46,851 nucleotides of DNA from Selenomonadaceae bacterium (GTDB taxonomy: Bacteria > Bacillota > Negativicutes > Selenomonadales > Selenomonadaceae): positions 1 to 46,851 of the forward strand of contig JAFSOQ010000131.1 in assembly GCA_017446845.1 (NCBI GenBank), written 5' to 3'. Made by a program: the position numbers and the translations under genes. Numbering within the stretch: position 1 is the stretch's first letter; the number at the start of each line of letters is the position of its first letter. This document shows positions 8,723-15,267 of this stretch, piece after piece. The notes under the pieces are model-generated. The model was not told the DNA's origin. It searched no databases and was given only the letters and a program-made list of their open reading frames with translations.

Positions 8723-8860
8723 GTGGCTGAGAAAATTAAACCGGAAATTATCGCGGCAATCACGGCGGCGGTTCAAGCAATGTGCGGCGGCGGAAAAGTT
8801 GTCGCAGTCAAAATTAAACGCAACGATAACTGGGCGTTGGCGTCCAAGATTAATCGTTAA
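8723..8860 (+). CDS. Methylmalonyl-CoA decarboxylase epsilon/delta-like small subunit, 45 aa
   Basis: A GTG-started ORF of 45 residues behind a strong SD ('aaaggaggaattccc'). The sequence contains 'EIIAAITAAVQAMCGGGKVV' followed by 'KIKRNDNWALASKINR'. This matches the C-terminal 'VAAIxAAVA...WALAGR' segment of OadG/MmdD gamma/delta subunits. In Veillonella a free 55-residue copy of this segment is the epsilon subunit MmdE, which stabilises the decarboxylase complex. Here it has no membrane-spanning N-terminus, so it is MmdE-like rather than a full MmdD. It lies between mmdA and mmdC on the same strand. The assignment is from family knowledge; short length limits certainty. Confidence 0.78.
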   Translation: MAEKIKPEIIAAITAAVQAMCGGGKVVAVKIKRNDNWALASKINR

Positions 8861-8878
8861 TTCGGAGGTAAAATATCA

Positions 8879-9277
8879 ATGGCAACAAAAAAATTTAATG
8901 TCACTGTAAACGGCACGACCTATGAAGTTGAGGTCGAGGAAGTAAAAGCAGCGGGCGGCGCACCGAAAGCAGCGGCTCCCAAGGCGGCACCTGCACCGGC
9001 TCCCGCACCGAAAGCGGCGGCTCCTGCTCCTGCGGCGGCTCCCAAAGTTGCGGCCGGCGCAGGCGAACATTCAATCGATGCTCCCATGCCCGGTAAAGTT
9101 ATCAAACTCGTTGCGGCTGAAGGCGCGGCAGTAAAAGCGGGCGATGTCCTGTTGATTCTCGAAGCGATGAAGATGCAGAACGAAATCACCGCCGACGCTG
9201 ACGGCACCGTTAAGAAATTCAACGTTGCGGCAGGTCAGTCCGTCAAAGCTCACGAGTCGCTCGTTATCCTCGGATAA
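8879..9277 (+). CDS. mmdC: Methylmalonyl-CoA decarboxylase gamma subunit (biotin carrier)
   Basis: 132 residues. SD 'cggaggtaaaatatca' precedes the ATG. The N-terminal 25 residues are a short docking segment ('VTVNGTTYEVEVEEVKAAG'). A flexible Ala/Pro linker follows at about 27-60. The biotinyl/lipoyl domain comes last, with the biotin-attachment motif 'EAMKMQNE' whose central Lys is biotinylated. The domain ends 'AGQSVKAHESLVILG', as usual. The protein carries CO2 between the MmdA site and the membrane beta subunit. It is the last gene before a strong terminator, and no beta-subunit (Na+ pump) gene follows. Confidence 0.93.
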   Translation: MATKKFNVTVNGTTYEVEVEEVKAAGGAPKAAAPKAAPAPAPAPKAAAPAPAAAPKVAAGAGEHSIDAPMPGKVIKLVAAEGAAVKAGDVLLILEAMKMQNEITADADGTVKKFNVAAGQSVKAHESLVILG

Positions 9278-9295
9278 AATATTTTCGCAAACTAA

Positions 9296-9335
9296 AGAGC
9301 ACGTCTCCGATTTTGGAGACGCGCTCTAATTTTTT
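9296..9335 (+). terminator. Terminator of the propionate cluster
   Basis: Stem AGAGC-A-CGTCTCC with GGAGACG-C-GCTCT (9296-9327), loop GATTTT, then AA and six T. It lies 18 bases after mmdC. Confidence 0.93.
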
Positions 9336-9525
9336 ATTCGTCAAAGTCTGTCGCAAACACAAATACCGACACGCCGTCGCTATTATGTAGAGGTCTTTTG
9401 AGTCTTCAATGCTTTTGACGAACGCTTCGACAACTTCCAAATCCTCAACGTCCGTAATCACGAACAACCAATCGCAGCCGTCAATGAAGTCCGAAATTTT
9501 TTCTCGTGAAAAGTTTTTAGAGTGT
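9334..9525 (-). pseudogene. Decayed 3' fragment of an unrecognised gene
   Basis: On the minus strand an open stretch reads 'FSREKISDFIDGCDWLFVIT' then 'DVEDLEVVEAFVKSIEDSK'. After a frame change near 9380-9390 it continues 'DGVSVFVFATDFDE' and stops at 9334. The alternating strand/helix pattern looks like a real protein end split by a frameshift and lacking its start. Distant resemblance to the GTPase core of FtsZ-like proteins was considered but is not reliable. No SD or start codon is present, so this is scored as a relic. Confidence 0.35.
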
Positions 9526-9558
9526 CACACAATCGGATACAGTCGCACTTACAAAAAT

Positions 9559-9600
9559 GGGCTAAGCTCCTTTTTAGGAGCCAAGCCCTAATTTTTTTTG
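9559..9600. terminator. Bidirectional terminator, copy 1 of a repeated hairpin
   Basis: GGGCTAAGCTCC / GGAGCCAAGCCC hairpin (9559-9588) with T8 on the right and an A5 run (T5 on the minus strand) on the left. Nearly the same hairpin recurs at 12484 and 15268, each just past a minus-strand gene and each joined to the same 'gtcaaatttta' flank. Confidence 0.85.
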
Positions 9601-9607
9601 TCAAATT

Positions 9608-10690
9608 TTATTCCGAACGCTTAACATTGTCGCCGTAAATCGTTTTGAAGTCGTCGCGCATGGAAATTTTTATCCAGCCGTTTTGGTCGGCAAGCTTTAT
9701 GCAACCGTTCGCCTTATCAATGTTGCCGAGTTCGCGCTCCAAATCGTCGCAGATAACAAAAAACGCCAAACTCTTATATTTGTTGCCCGTGATTGTGTAG
9801 TTGAGCATGGAAGTATCGCCACCGCTGTTTCCGAACGCCAAAACAGGTTGCTTGCCGATTTCGTGCTCGATAGCTACGACTTTGTTCATTTTTAAATTTT
9901 TCCGCGTGAGTTGCCCGCGAATCAGATAATCGTCGTGGCGATAAGCATAATTATCTGCCGAAATGTCGCCCTGATGAGCCGCAATTATCTGAGGATTCGT
10001 TCCGATTATGTTATCATACGGGATTTTTAAAGGTTCCGAACTCATAACGCGCATTGCCGGACGGTCGCTGCCTGTGACGATATAAACTTTGAAATCATTC
10101 GCCTGCAAATATTTTATGACTTCAACCATCGGCAAATAGAAAACTTCGCCCCATTTTAAGTTTGTGAGACCTTCGACGGGCTTTTCCATGAATTTTCTAA
10201 CGTAAGCCTCGTAATCTTTGGGGGTCATGCCTGCGAAGACAGATTCTTGAGATTTTGCCTCTCCTATGTCGATTCCTTTGGGAAATTTGCCCGTCATGAA
10301 GTGACCCGCGCGAATTTCGGCGTCAACCATCTTTGCATACTCCAAATCTTCGGGCGACGGTGTGTAATCGGGGTCATTAAGGGCGCGTTCAAGGTAAAGC
10401 ATCCACTCGAAGTAGCACGGCATACTCTCGCCGATAAAAGTTCCGTCCATATCGAAGACCGCGTACCTGTCCTCGACGGGAATAAAATTCCTGCTCTTCT
10501 TGTTCGTCACGTCGGTGACAAATTCGACTAATTTTTGATTCGCGACGGAGCCTTTCGTCCAATACTTGAAATCCTTAGCCTTCTTGACTTGAATTTTAGC
10601 AATTTCGTCGCGCGGCATGGCGTCAACCACTCCGAACGAGCCGAGAGCTATCAATCCGGCAGTAATCGCCGCCAATATCTTTTTACGCAT
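9608..10690 (-). CDS. Exported HAD-superfamily phosphatase, paralogue 1
   Basis: 360 residues. The start follows 'cggaggcgat'. The Sec signal peptide 'MRKKILAAITAGLIALGSFG' ends in VDA at about 24. HAD motif I is 'YAVFDMDGTF' with the nucleophile at Asp80 and the acid/base at Asp82. Motif II is 'VYIVTGSD'. Motif IV is 'AFGNSGGDTSML'. A large cap lies between motifs I and II. It is probably a secreted phosphomonoesterase; the substrate is unknown. Paralogues lie at 13503-14561 and 15318-16394, all sharing the C-terminal 'MRDDFKTIYGDNVK'-type ending. It has its own promoter in a module shared with neighbouring toxin-antitoxin genes. Confidence 0.85.
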   Translation of the reverse strand: MRKKILAAITAGLIALGSFGVVDAMPRDEIAKIQVKKAKDFKYWTKGSVANQKLVEFVTDVTNKKSRNFIPVEDRYAVFDMDGTFIGESMPCYFEWMLYLERALNDPDYTPSPEDLEYAKMVDAEIRAGHFMTGKFPKGIDIGEAKSQESVFAGMTPKDYEAYVRKFMEKPVEGLTNLKWGEVFYLPMVEVIKYLQANDFKVYIVTGSDRPAMRVMSSEPLKIPYDNIIGTNPQIIAAHQGDISADNYAYRHDDYLIRGQLTRKNLKMNKVVAIEHEIGKQPVLAFGNSGGDTSMLNYTITGNKYKSLAFFVICDDLERELGNIDKANGCIKLADQNGWIKISMRDDFKTIYGDNVKRSE

Positions 10691-10711
10691 ATTTTTATCG
10701 CCTCCGAAAAT

Positions 10712-10740
10712 ACTTTAGCAAAAAATTTTTCCATAGTCAA
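10712..10740 (-). promoter_or_regulatory. Promoter of HAD paralogue 1 (shared module)
   Basis: Read on the minus strand: -35 TTGACT, 17-base spacer ending TTTTTTGC, -10 TAAAGT, then CGGAGGCGAT as SD. Directly upstream lies a terminator-like hairpin ('CCCTTCGG...GTAGGG' plus T6). The same terminator-promoter-SD order occurs at 11304, 14583 and 15229. Confidence 0.88.
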
Positions 10741-10779
10741 CGAAAAAACCCTACGACATGCACCGAAGGGATTTTTTGA

Positions 10780-11043
10780 TTATTTGTCACCGTAATGTGT
10801 GCCGCATTGATATATTTCTACCGCGTCATTTTCGATTTTGAATATCAAACGATTCTTTTCATCAATTCGGACACTCCAACAGCCGCTTAAGTCGCCGCGC
10901 AACGGTTCAGGCTTACCTGTGCAGTTATAGCCGTTCCTGTCTATGTCTTTGAGCAGATTATTTATCTTCCGCAACGTCTTTTTATCCTGCGTTTGCCAAT
11001 AAAGATAGTTTTCAAAGGCACTGTCACTGAATATCTTGTTCAT
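10780..11043 (-). CDS. yoeB: YoeB/Txe-family mRNA interferase toxin
   Basis: 87 residues, normal length. The family block is clear: 'YWQTQDKKTLRKINNLLKDI', then 'GKPEPLRGDLSGCWSVRID' and 'RLIFKI', ending 'YQCGTHY'. YoeB toxins bind the ribosome and cut mRNA at the A site. Typical YoeB has 'GxWSRRI' and 'CxxHY'; here the first of the two arginines is Val (WSVRI) and the end reads 'CGTHYGDK'. The late catalytic His is present, but activity may be altered. It overlaps the antitoxin gene by 20 bases, typical of coupled toxin-antitoxin pairs. Confidence 0.88.
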   Translation of the reverse strand: MNKIFSDSAFENYLYWQTQDKKTLRKINNLLKDIDRNGYNCTGKPEPLRGDLSGCWSVRIDEKNRLIFKIENDAVEIYQCGTHYGDK

Positions 11044-11284
11044 TTACGAATTTCTCCCATTCTTCCGCCGTGAACTTTACGACTTTACCTTCTTTAAATT
11101 CTCGAATAGATTCTCTAAGGTGTTTTTGATTTTCTTCGCTCCAGAACGGGTCAAATCCCAAATGTCTGCCGTACTTTACATTGTCCATTAACAATTTTAT
11201 GCATTCGCCGATTGTCATTCCTGTTGTCTCTTTAAATTCTTCCAAATCCTTGCTGTCAATCTTTATGCTTATCGTTTCAGTCAT
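11024..11284 (-). CDS. RelB/DinJ-type antitoxin partner of YoeB
   Basis: 86 residues, SD 'cggaggcgataaaa'. The N-terminal 'ETISIKIDSKDLEEFKETTG' then 'MTIGECIKLLMDNV' is a ribbon-helix-helix DNA-binding unit of the RelB/DinJ kind. The acidic C-terminal part ('FTAEEWEKFVNEQ') would wrap the toxin. Such antitoxins neutralise the toxin and repress their own operon. The gene is transcribed from the module promoter at 11304-11332. Confidence 0.82.
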   Translation of the reverse strand: MTETISIKIDSKDLEEFKETTGMTIGECIKLLMDNVKYGRHLGFDPFWSEENQKHLRESIREFKEGKVVKFTAEEWEKFVNEQDIQ

Positions 11285-11303
11285 TTTTATCGCCTCCGAC
11301 GCA

Positions 11304-11332
11304 AGTTTAGCAAAATTTTTTAACTACGTCAA
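11304..11332 (-). promoter_or_regulatory. Promoter of relB-yoeB (shared module)
   Basis: Minus strand: -35 TTGACG, 17-base spacer ending ATTTTGC, -10 TAAACT, SD CGGAGGCGAT. A terminator-like hairpin ('CTCTTCGGCACATGTCGGAG' plus T6) precedes it and ends only three bases before the -35. Confidence 0.87.
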
Positions 11333-11423
11333 ACGAAAAAACACTCCGACATGTGCCGAAGAGTTTTAATTGTTGTTTATGCCCGTGCGCCGCTTTTTTA
11401 TTCTTGAATAAATTTTAGGTGAA

Positions 11424-11819
11424 TTATTTGTAACTTATAGTACGGTTTACAACCCAATAATAGTCGTCTTTTGACCAACTAGGGCAATGTTCGTCATTAA
11501 TCCAAAAGTTCCAACTTATCTGCGCACCTGCCGGAATATAAACATTCTCCGGAGAATGATTCCAAACAGCCGAATAAATGTTAGAACCGTTCTTTGAAGT
11601 TTTGACATCAACTATAAACTTAATATTTGTCACCGTGCCACCAACATCACCTGAATTTGTGAAATAACCTTTGACAGTACATTTTCCGTATTCCAATATA
11701 ACGTCTGTAGTAGTCCAGTCAATGTTAGCCCCTGCCTCAACGTTACTTTGCAATAAGCAAGCAGAAAAAATCGTTGCCAAAGCAAAAACCAACGCAACCC
11801 GCTTAAAAATACTCACCAT
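11424..11819 (-). CDS. Small exported protein of unknown function
   Basis: 131 residues from the ATG at 11819, which has SD 'ggaggattctt'; an ATG six codons upstream lacks one. Signal peptide: 'VSIFKRVALVFALATIFSAC', then 'LLQSNVEAGA', with a cysteine that could make it a lipoprotein. The mature part, 'VILEYGKCTVKGYFTNSGD' then 'GGTVTNIKFIVDVKTS', looks like a single immunoglobulin-like beta-sandwich of the kind used for surface accessory proteins (FxLYD-like). It contains two further Cys and six Trp. I recognise no named family. Confidence 0.72.
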   Translation of the reverse strand: MVSIFKRVALVFALATIFSACLLQSNVEAGANIDWTTTDVILEYGKCTVKGYFTNSGDVGGTVTNIKFIVDVKTSKNGSNIYSAVWNHSPENVYIPAGAQISWNFWINDEHCPSWSKDDYYWVVNRTISYK

Positions 11820-11930
11820 AAGAATCCTCCATTTCAATTTTCAATAAATCATAAAAAACTATGTCTTAAAAAACTTCGCAAGCATTATAAAAAAAAAAAC
11901 GACCTGTCAAGAATTTTTGAAAATATTTTT

Positions 11931-12018
11931 GGCTGTAAAATATTCGCTATGGCGGACGATTATTTATCAAAATCCGCTGTGGCGAATTTTTTTGCCCGTT
12001 TCAAGACCGATTTACAGC
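11931..12018 (+). repeat. Large imperfect inverted repeat in a 345-bp gene-free spacer
   Basis: 11942-11956 pairs with 11973-11987 over 15 positions if the RNA is read on the plus strand, three of them G-U pairs. An outer arm GCTGTAAA (11932-11939) pairs with TTTACAGC (12011-12018). On the minus strand the three G-U pairs would be A-C mismatches, so any selection would be on the + RNA. The rest of 11820-12164 is AT-rich; a TATAAT at 12128 could be the -10 of the following gene. Confidence 0.55.
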
Positions 12019-12164
12019 TAAATTTATAAAAACCGCGTCACGATGCCATTTAATTCTTTTAAGCGTACGGTATAGCGGATTTTTCATTTTGCTCCGAAAA
12101 ATTCCTTCCAAAACCGTTTTTCTCGTGTTATAATCGAAAAAATTGCTATCGGAAGTGTTCAATC

Positions 12165-12479
12165 ATGATTTTCGACGAAATACGTACTCTGCGTATCATA
12201 AAAGACGCTCCAAATGCTCATATTGTTAAAATTTTCTTCTGGCTCGCCTTTCATCAGCCTCAAGATGGCATTCACGGCTATAAAATCCAAAAATCACAGA
12301 TTGCAGGAGATTTAAATCTCGGAAGAACCGTTTTATTCGAGTCTCTGCACTGGTTAAAGGATAATTTAATCATTAACGAGTTAAGCCGTTTAAAGCTTGA
12401 TGACGAGAAAATTAGGAAGAATCGCGAACTTAAACGCCGCCGCGAACTTAACAAACTCAAAAAAGATTATCAGCAATAA
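12165..12479 (+). CDS. Winged-helix-like small protein
   Basis: 104 residues. The start has 'ggaagtg' upstream. 'AHIVKIFFWLAFHQPQDGIH' then 'GYKIQKSQIAGDLNLGRTVL' and 'FESLHWLKDNLIINEL' fit a winged helix-turn-helix of the replication-initiator/phage type, with the recognition helix around 'LNLGRTVLFESL'. The last 30 residues are a basic coiled helix rich in Lys, Arg and Glu. It stands alone on the plus strand among minus-strand genes, suggesting an acquired regulator. Function is inferred from fold-like pattern only. Confidence 0.6.
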   Translation: MIFDEIRTLRIIKDAPNAHIVKIFFWLAFHQPQDGIHGYKIQKSQIAGDLNLGRTVLFESLHWLKDNLIINELSRLKLDDEKIRKNRELKRRRELNKLKKDYQQ

Positions 12480-12483
12480 AAAT

Positions 12484-12526
12484 GGGCTTAACTCCAATTT
12501 CGGAGCCAAGCCCTAAATTTTTTTTG
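12484..12526. terminator. Bidirectional terminator, copy 2 of the repeated hairpin
   Basis: GGGCTTAACTCC-AATTTC-GGAGCCAAGCCC (12484-12513) with an A3T8 tail. It ends the HTH gene on + and the binding-protein gene on -. Confidence 0.85.
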
Positions 12527-12533
12527 TCAAATT

Positions 12534-13382
12534 TTACTTTTTCAAGCCGACATGAGTAATTAAATCGTGATAATACGGGTCACTGACGGCAATTCCGGCG
12601 GGTTGGTCAATATCCGCGGGGATAAGCGTGCTGTCTTTGGGCACTGCGACCCAAAAGACCACGTCCGCGCCCTTTGAAGTCAAAATCGAGGCTCTGGCGT
12701 TGCTGTCAATGTTTATAAGTTCAATATTTTTATTTATACGTCTGGAAATTTCAGATAAAACCGCCGTAGAAAATCCTGCAGGAGTTCCGTCAGCCAAAAT
12801 CAAATCGAAAGGCGGCAAATCGCCGGTTACTGCAACTTTTATCGTTTCTGCGCCGTCAATATGCGTTATCGGGACTGCGGGAGGTTCTGCGCCGTTTTTA
12901 AGCTCGGTAATGTATTGTTTTGTTAAATTGCTCAACATTCCATCGGTAATCATCTCTTTAATCGCTTTGTTGAGGTCATTTTTGAGTATTGTATCGCCTT
13001 TTCGCAGTGCAAAGCAGAAAGAATCTTCCAAATGACGTTCGCTGTCAAGAATTTCCTTGTTATCGGAGCGTTGAAGCATGTATTCGGCGACTTTTTGATA
13101 AGTTGAGAGCAAATCAATCTGCCCCGACTCAAGCGCAAGCTGCATATCGTTCATTTTGTCGAAATATTTATATTCCGCACTGAGATTAGCCTTCGACGGA
13201 CGATAAGTTTTTTCCAATTTCTTCATGTAGTCGTTATATTCGATTTCGCTGGCGTTTAAGTGGGTGATGACTCCGATTGTAGCTTTTCCGCCGTCATTAG
13301 CAGGTTCGGAAGGCTTATCGGAGCCGCCGCAACCCGTAATTAATAAACAAGCCGCGCAGATTACCGCAAAAAATTTTTTCAT
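12534..13382 (-). CDS. Substrate-binding lipoprotein, SBP_bac_3-like
   Basis: 282 residues, SD 'aaggaggattaact'. Lipoprotein signal 'MKKFFAVICAACLLITGCGG' with lipobox LITGC. Two lobes are visible: residues about 35-150 ('GVITHLNASEIEYNDYMKKL') and about 165-280 ('IKVAVTGDLPPFDLILADGT', then 'AGFSTAVLSEISRRINKN'). The second is a clear amino-acid-type periplasmic-binding motif. The end 'SDPYYHDLITHVGLKK' is also typical. No permease or ATPase gene is adjacent, so it may serve a transporter elsewhere or act as a sensor. Confidence 0.78.
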   Translation of the reverse strand: MKKFFAVICAACLLITGCGGSDKPSEPANDGGKATIGVITHLNASEIEYNDYMKKLEKTYRPSKANLSAEYKYFDKMNDMQLALESGQIDLLSTYQKVAEYMLQRSDNKEILDSERHLEDSFCFALRKGDTILKNDLNKAIKEMITDGMLSNLTKQYITELKNGAEPPAVPITHIDGAETIKVAVTGDLPPFDLILADGTPAGFSTAVLSEISRRINKNIELINIDSNARASILTSKGADVVFWVAVPKDSTLIPADIDQPAGIAVSDPYYHDLITHVGLKK

Positions 13383-13408
13383 TTAGTTAATCCTCCTTAC
13401 GTTGTCCC

Positions 13409-13429
13409 GTTTACTTTTAAAAAGTAAAC
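13409..13429. promoter_or_regulatory. Perfect 21-bp palindrome upstream of the binding-protein gene
   Basis: GTTTACTTTT-A-AAAAGTAAAC, a 10-bp arm on each side of one base, 26 bp before the start codon. It could be an operator or a small hairpin in the 5' leader. Confidence 0.5.
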
Positions 13430-13502
13430 GCAAGCTAAACAGCGTACGCGTCCGGCGTTTCGATAATTCAGACGTTTAAGCCGCGTTTGAAGTAGTCAAA
13501 TT

Positions 13503-14561
13503 TTATTTTGAAAGTTTAACATTGTCGCCGTAAATGGTCTTGAAGTCGTCGCGCATGGAAATTTTTATCCAACCGTTATCATCGGCAAGCTTTATGCATT
13601 TATTTGCCTTGTCAACGTTGCCGAATTCGCGCTCAAGGTCGTCGCATATCACGAAAAACGCCGCAGTCCGATATTTATTGCCGTTCAGAGAAAAAATTAT
13701 CATCGAACTGTCGCCGGTTGAATTTCCGAACGCAAGGACAGGTTTTTTGCCGATTTCGCGCGCCATGTTGGAAACTTTGTTCATGTTAATATCTTTGCTG
13801 ACAAAATCGCCGCGCACAACTTTATCTTCGGGCTTCAAAGTATAATCCATGCCGTCAATATCGCCCTGATTCGTTGCGACGTGCTTATAATCGGTGCCAA
13901 TCATGCCGTCAACGGGAAAAATTTCCGCCGAAGTGCGCATATAATCCCTGTCCGCGCCGCTCACGAGATAAATTTTAAAATCGTTCGACTTAAGATAGGA
14001 AATTACTTCAATCATCGGCAAATAGAATGCTTCGCCGACTTTTAAGTTGTCAAAACCTTCGACGGGCATTTTTAGATAATTTCTCGTATAAGCGGCGAAC
14101 TCCTCAGCCGTCATGCCCGCGAATACCGACGCATTTGACTCACAATGCTTCCTGCGCACGTCGTTTGTCATCTTTTTGTTGTAAATCGCCGCTTTGACAA
14201 GCTCACCATTAGCTCTGTCCTGCGCGGAGGCAGTATAATTCAGGTCGTCGAGCGCACGATACACGAACATCATAAAATCAAAGCAAAACGGCGCAGTTTC
14301 GCAAGCAATCGTTCCGTCAACGTCGAAAACCGCAATTCTGTCTTCAATCGGAATAAAATTTTTACTGCGTTTATCTGTGACATCTTTGACGTATTCGATT
14401 AATTTTTGTTTCGGGACGGAATTTTTAGACCAATACTTGAAATCGGACGCCTTCTTGACTTGAATTTTGGCAATTTGGTCGCGTGGCATGGCGTCAACCG
14501 CTCCGAACGAGCCGAGAGCTATCAATCCGGCAGTAATCGCCGCCAATATCTTTTTACGCAT
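13503..14561 (-). CDS. Exported HAD-superfamily phosphatase, paralogue 2
   Basis: 352 residues from the ATG at 14561, which has SD 'cggaggtgatgaaaat'; an upstream in-frame ATG overlaps that SD. The signal peptide is nearly identical to paralogue 1. Motif I reads 'IAVFDVDGTI' (Asp-x-Asp kept), motif II 'IYLVSGADRDYM', motif IV 'AFGNSTGDSSMI'. It shares the C-terminal 'KLADDNGWIKISMRDDFKTI' stretch with paralogue 1. It follows the mqsRA pair and is expressed from the same module type. Secreted phosphatase, substrate unknown. Confidence 0.85.
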   Translation of the reverse strand: MRKKILAAITAGLIALGSFGAVDAMPRDQIAKIQVKKASDFKYWSKNSVPKQKLIEYVKDVTDKRSKNFIPIEDRIAVFDVDGTIACETAPFCFDFMMFVYRALDDLNYTASAQDRANGELVKAAIYNKKMTNDVRRKHCESNASVFAGMTAEEFAAYTRNYLKMPVEGFDNLKVGEAFYLPMIEVISYLKSNDFKIYLVSGADRDYMRTSAEIFPVDGMIGTDYKHVATNQGDIDGMDYTLKPEDKVVRGDFVSKDINMNKVSNMAREIGKKPVLAFGNSTGDSSMIIFSLNGNKYRTAAFFVICDDLEREFGNVDKANKCIKLADDNGWIKISMRDDFKTIYGDNVKLSK

Positions 14562-14582
14562 ATTTTCATCACCTCCGAGCAC

Positions 14583-14611
14583 ACTTTAGCAAAAATTTTC
14601 CGCGCAGTCAA
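14583..14611 (-). promoter_or_regulatory. Promoter of HAD paralogue 2 (shared module)
   Basis: Minus strand: -35 TTGACT, 17-base spacer ending TTTTTGC, -10 TAAAGT, SD CGGAGGTGAT. A hairpin with 'CCCTTCGG...GGGGGG' and T6 lies just upstream, ending next to the -35. Confidence 0.88.
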
Positions 14612-14653
14612 CGAAAAAACCCCCCGACGCGTCGCCGAAGGGCTTTTTTTTCT

Positions 14654-14917
14654 TTATGCTAACGCTACATTGCCTATTTCTTGATTTTGTTCCGCCAAAT
14701 ATCTTTTATGACGCTCTTTCATAATTTCAAGCGCATAATCAGTAGCGCGTGCATCTTTTTGAGTTAAGATTACGTCGTCATCAGTATAATCTTCTCTTTG
14801 CGGATACCAACCGGGCTGGTCAACTGTAATTCGTTGCTCTTTATATGTATATTCGGCTGGTCTGACGCTTCTATATAGAATTTCGCCAGTTATCGGGTGT
14901 AAAATTGTCTCTTTCAT
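14654..14917 (-). CDS. Short MqsA-like antitoxin lacking zinc ligands and HTH
   Basis: 87 residues from the ATG at 14917, eight bases after AAGGAG; an ATG two codons earlier overlaps the toxin stop (ATGA). 'RSVRPAEYTYKEQRITVDQP' then 'GWYPQRED' is the core of the MqsA N-terminal domain, which normally reads 'CPxCG...GWYCxxC' around a zinc. Here the cysteines are gone ('HPITG', 'GWYPQ'). The C-terminal HTH of E. coli MqsA is also missing; a Lys/Arg-rich helix ends the protein. It should bind the MqsR-like toxin just upstream; how the operon is repressed without the HTH is open. Confidence 0.75.
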   Translation of the reverse strand: MKETILHPITGEILYRSVRPAEYTYKEQRITVDQPGWYPQREDYTDDDVILTQKDARATDYALEIMKERHKRYLAEQNQEIGNVALA

Positions 14918-14919
14918 TC

Positions 14920-15210
14920 TCATTTCTCCTTAAACGATAATAAAGTGAACTCCGAAATGATATTTTGCGTAAATTTTATGTACAGAATATAATCTCCGTA
15001 TGGAACATGATAAACGTCTTGCCAAATTTTATGATTCTCATATGAGGTCATCGATTTATAAAAATGTTTTAACTCCATTGTAGATATTACTTCTCGAATT
15101 CCTTCTTCTTTGAATCCTAAATCTAATGCTGTTCTTCTAGCGGTCTTCGTAGTTCTAAAATCTGAATTCTTAAACTCTGTTAAGCTGTGACTCGGATTAA
15201 ATTTCTCTAT
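14920..15210 (-). CDS. mqsR: MqsR-family mRNA interferase toxin with an apparent ATA start
   Basis: 96 residues if read from the ATA at 15208-15210. The MqsR signature is strong: 'REVISTMELKHFYKSMTSYE', then 'NHKIWQDVYHVPYGDYILYI' and the ending 'LLSFKEK'. E. coli MqsR begins 'MEKR'; here the frame reads ATA-GAG-AAA-TTT, and the ATA sits eight bases after GGAG, exactly where a start codon belongs. No ATG, GTG or TTG lies nearby in frame; the first in-frame ATG is about 44 codons on and would remove half the protein. So this is either a rare AUA start that keeps toxin levels low, or an inactivated toxin. It overlaps the antitoxin (ATGA). Confidence 0.78.
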   Translation of the reverse strand: MEKFNPSHSLTEFKNSDFRTTKTARRTALDLGFKEEGIREVISTMELKHFYKSMTSYENHKIWQDVYHVPYGDYILYIKFTQNIISEFTLLSFKEK

Positions 15211-15228
15211 AGAATCATCTCCGAACGG

Positions 15229-15257
15229 ACTTTAGCAAAAAAATTTATCATCGTCAA
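15229..15257 (-). promoter_or_regulatory. Promoter of mqsRA (shared module)
   Basis: Minus strand: -35 TTGACG, 17-base spacer ending TTTTTTTGC, -10 TAAAGT, then CGGAGATGAT as SD. It is preceded by the T-run of the terminator at 15268. Confidence 0.88.
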
Positions 15258-15267
15258 ATAAAAAAAC

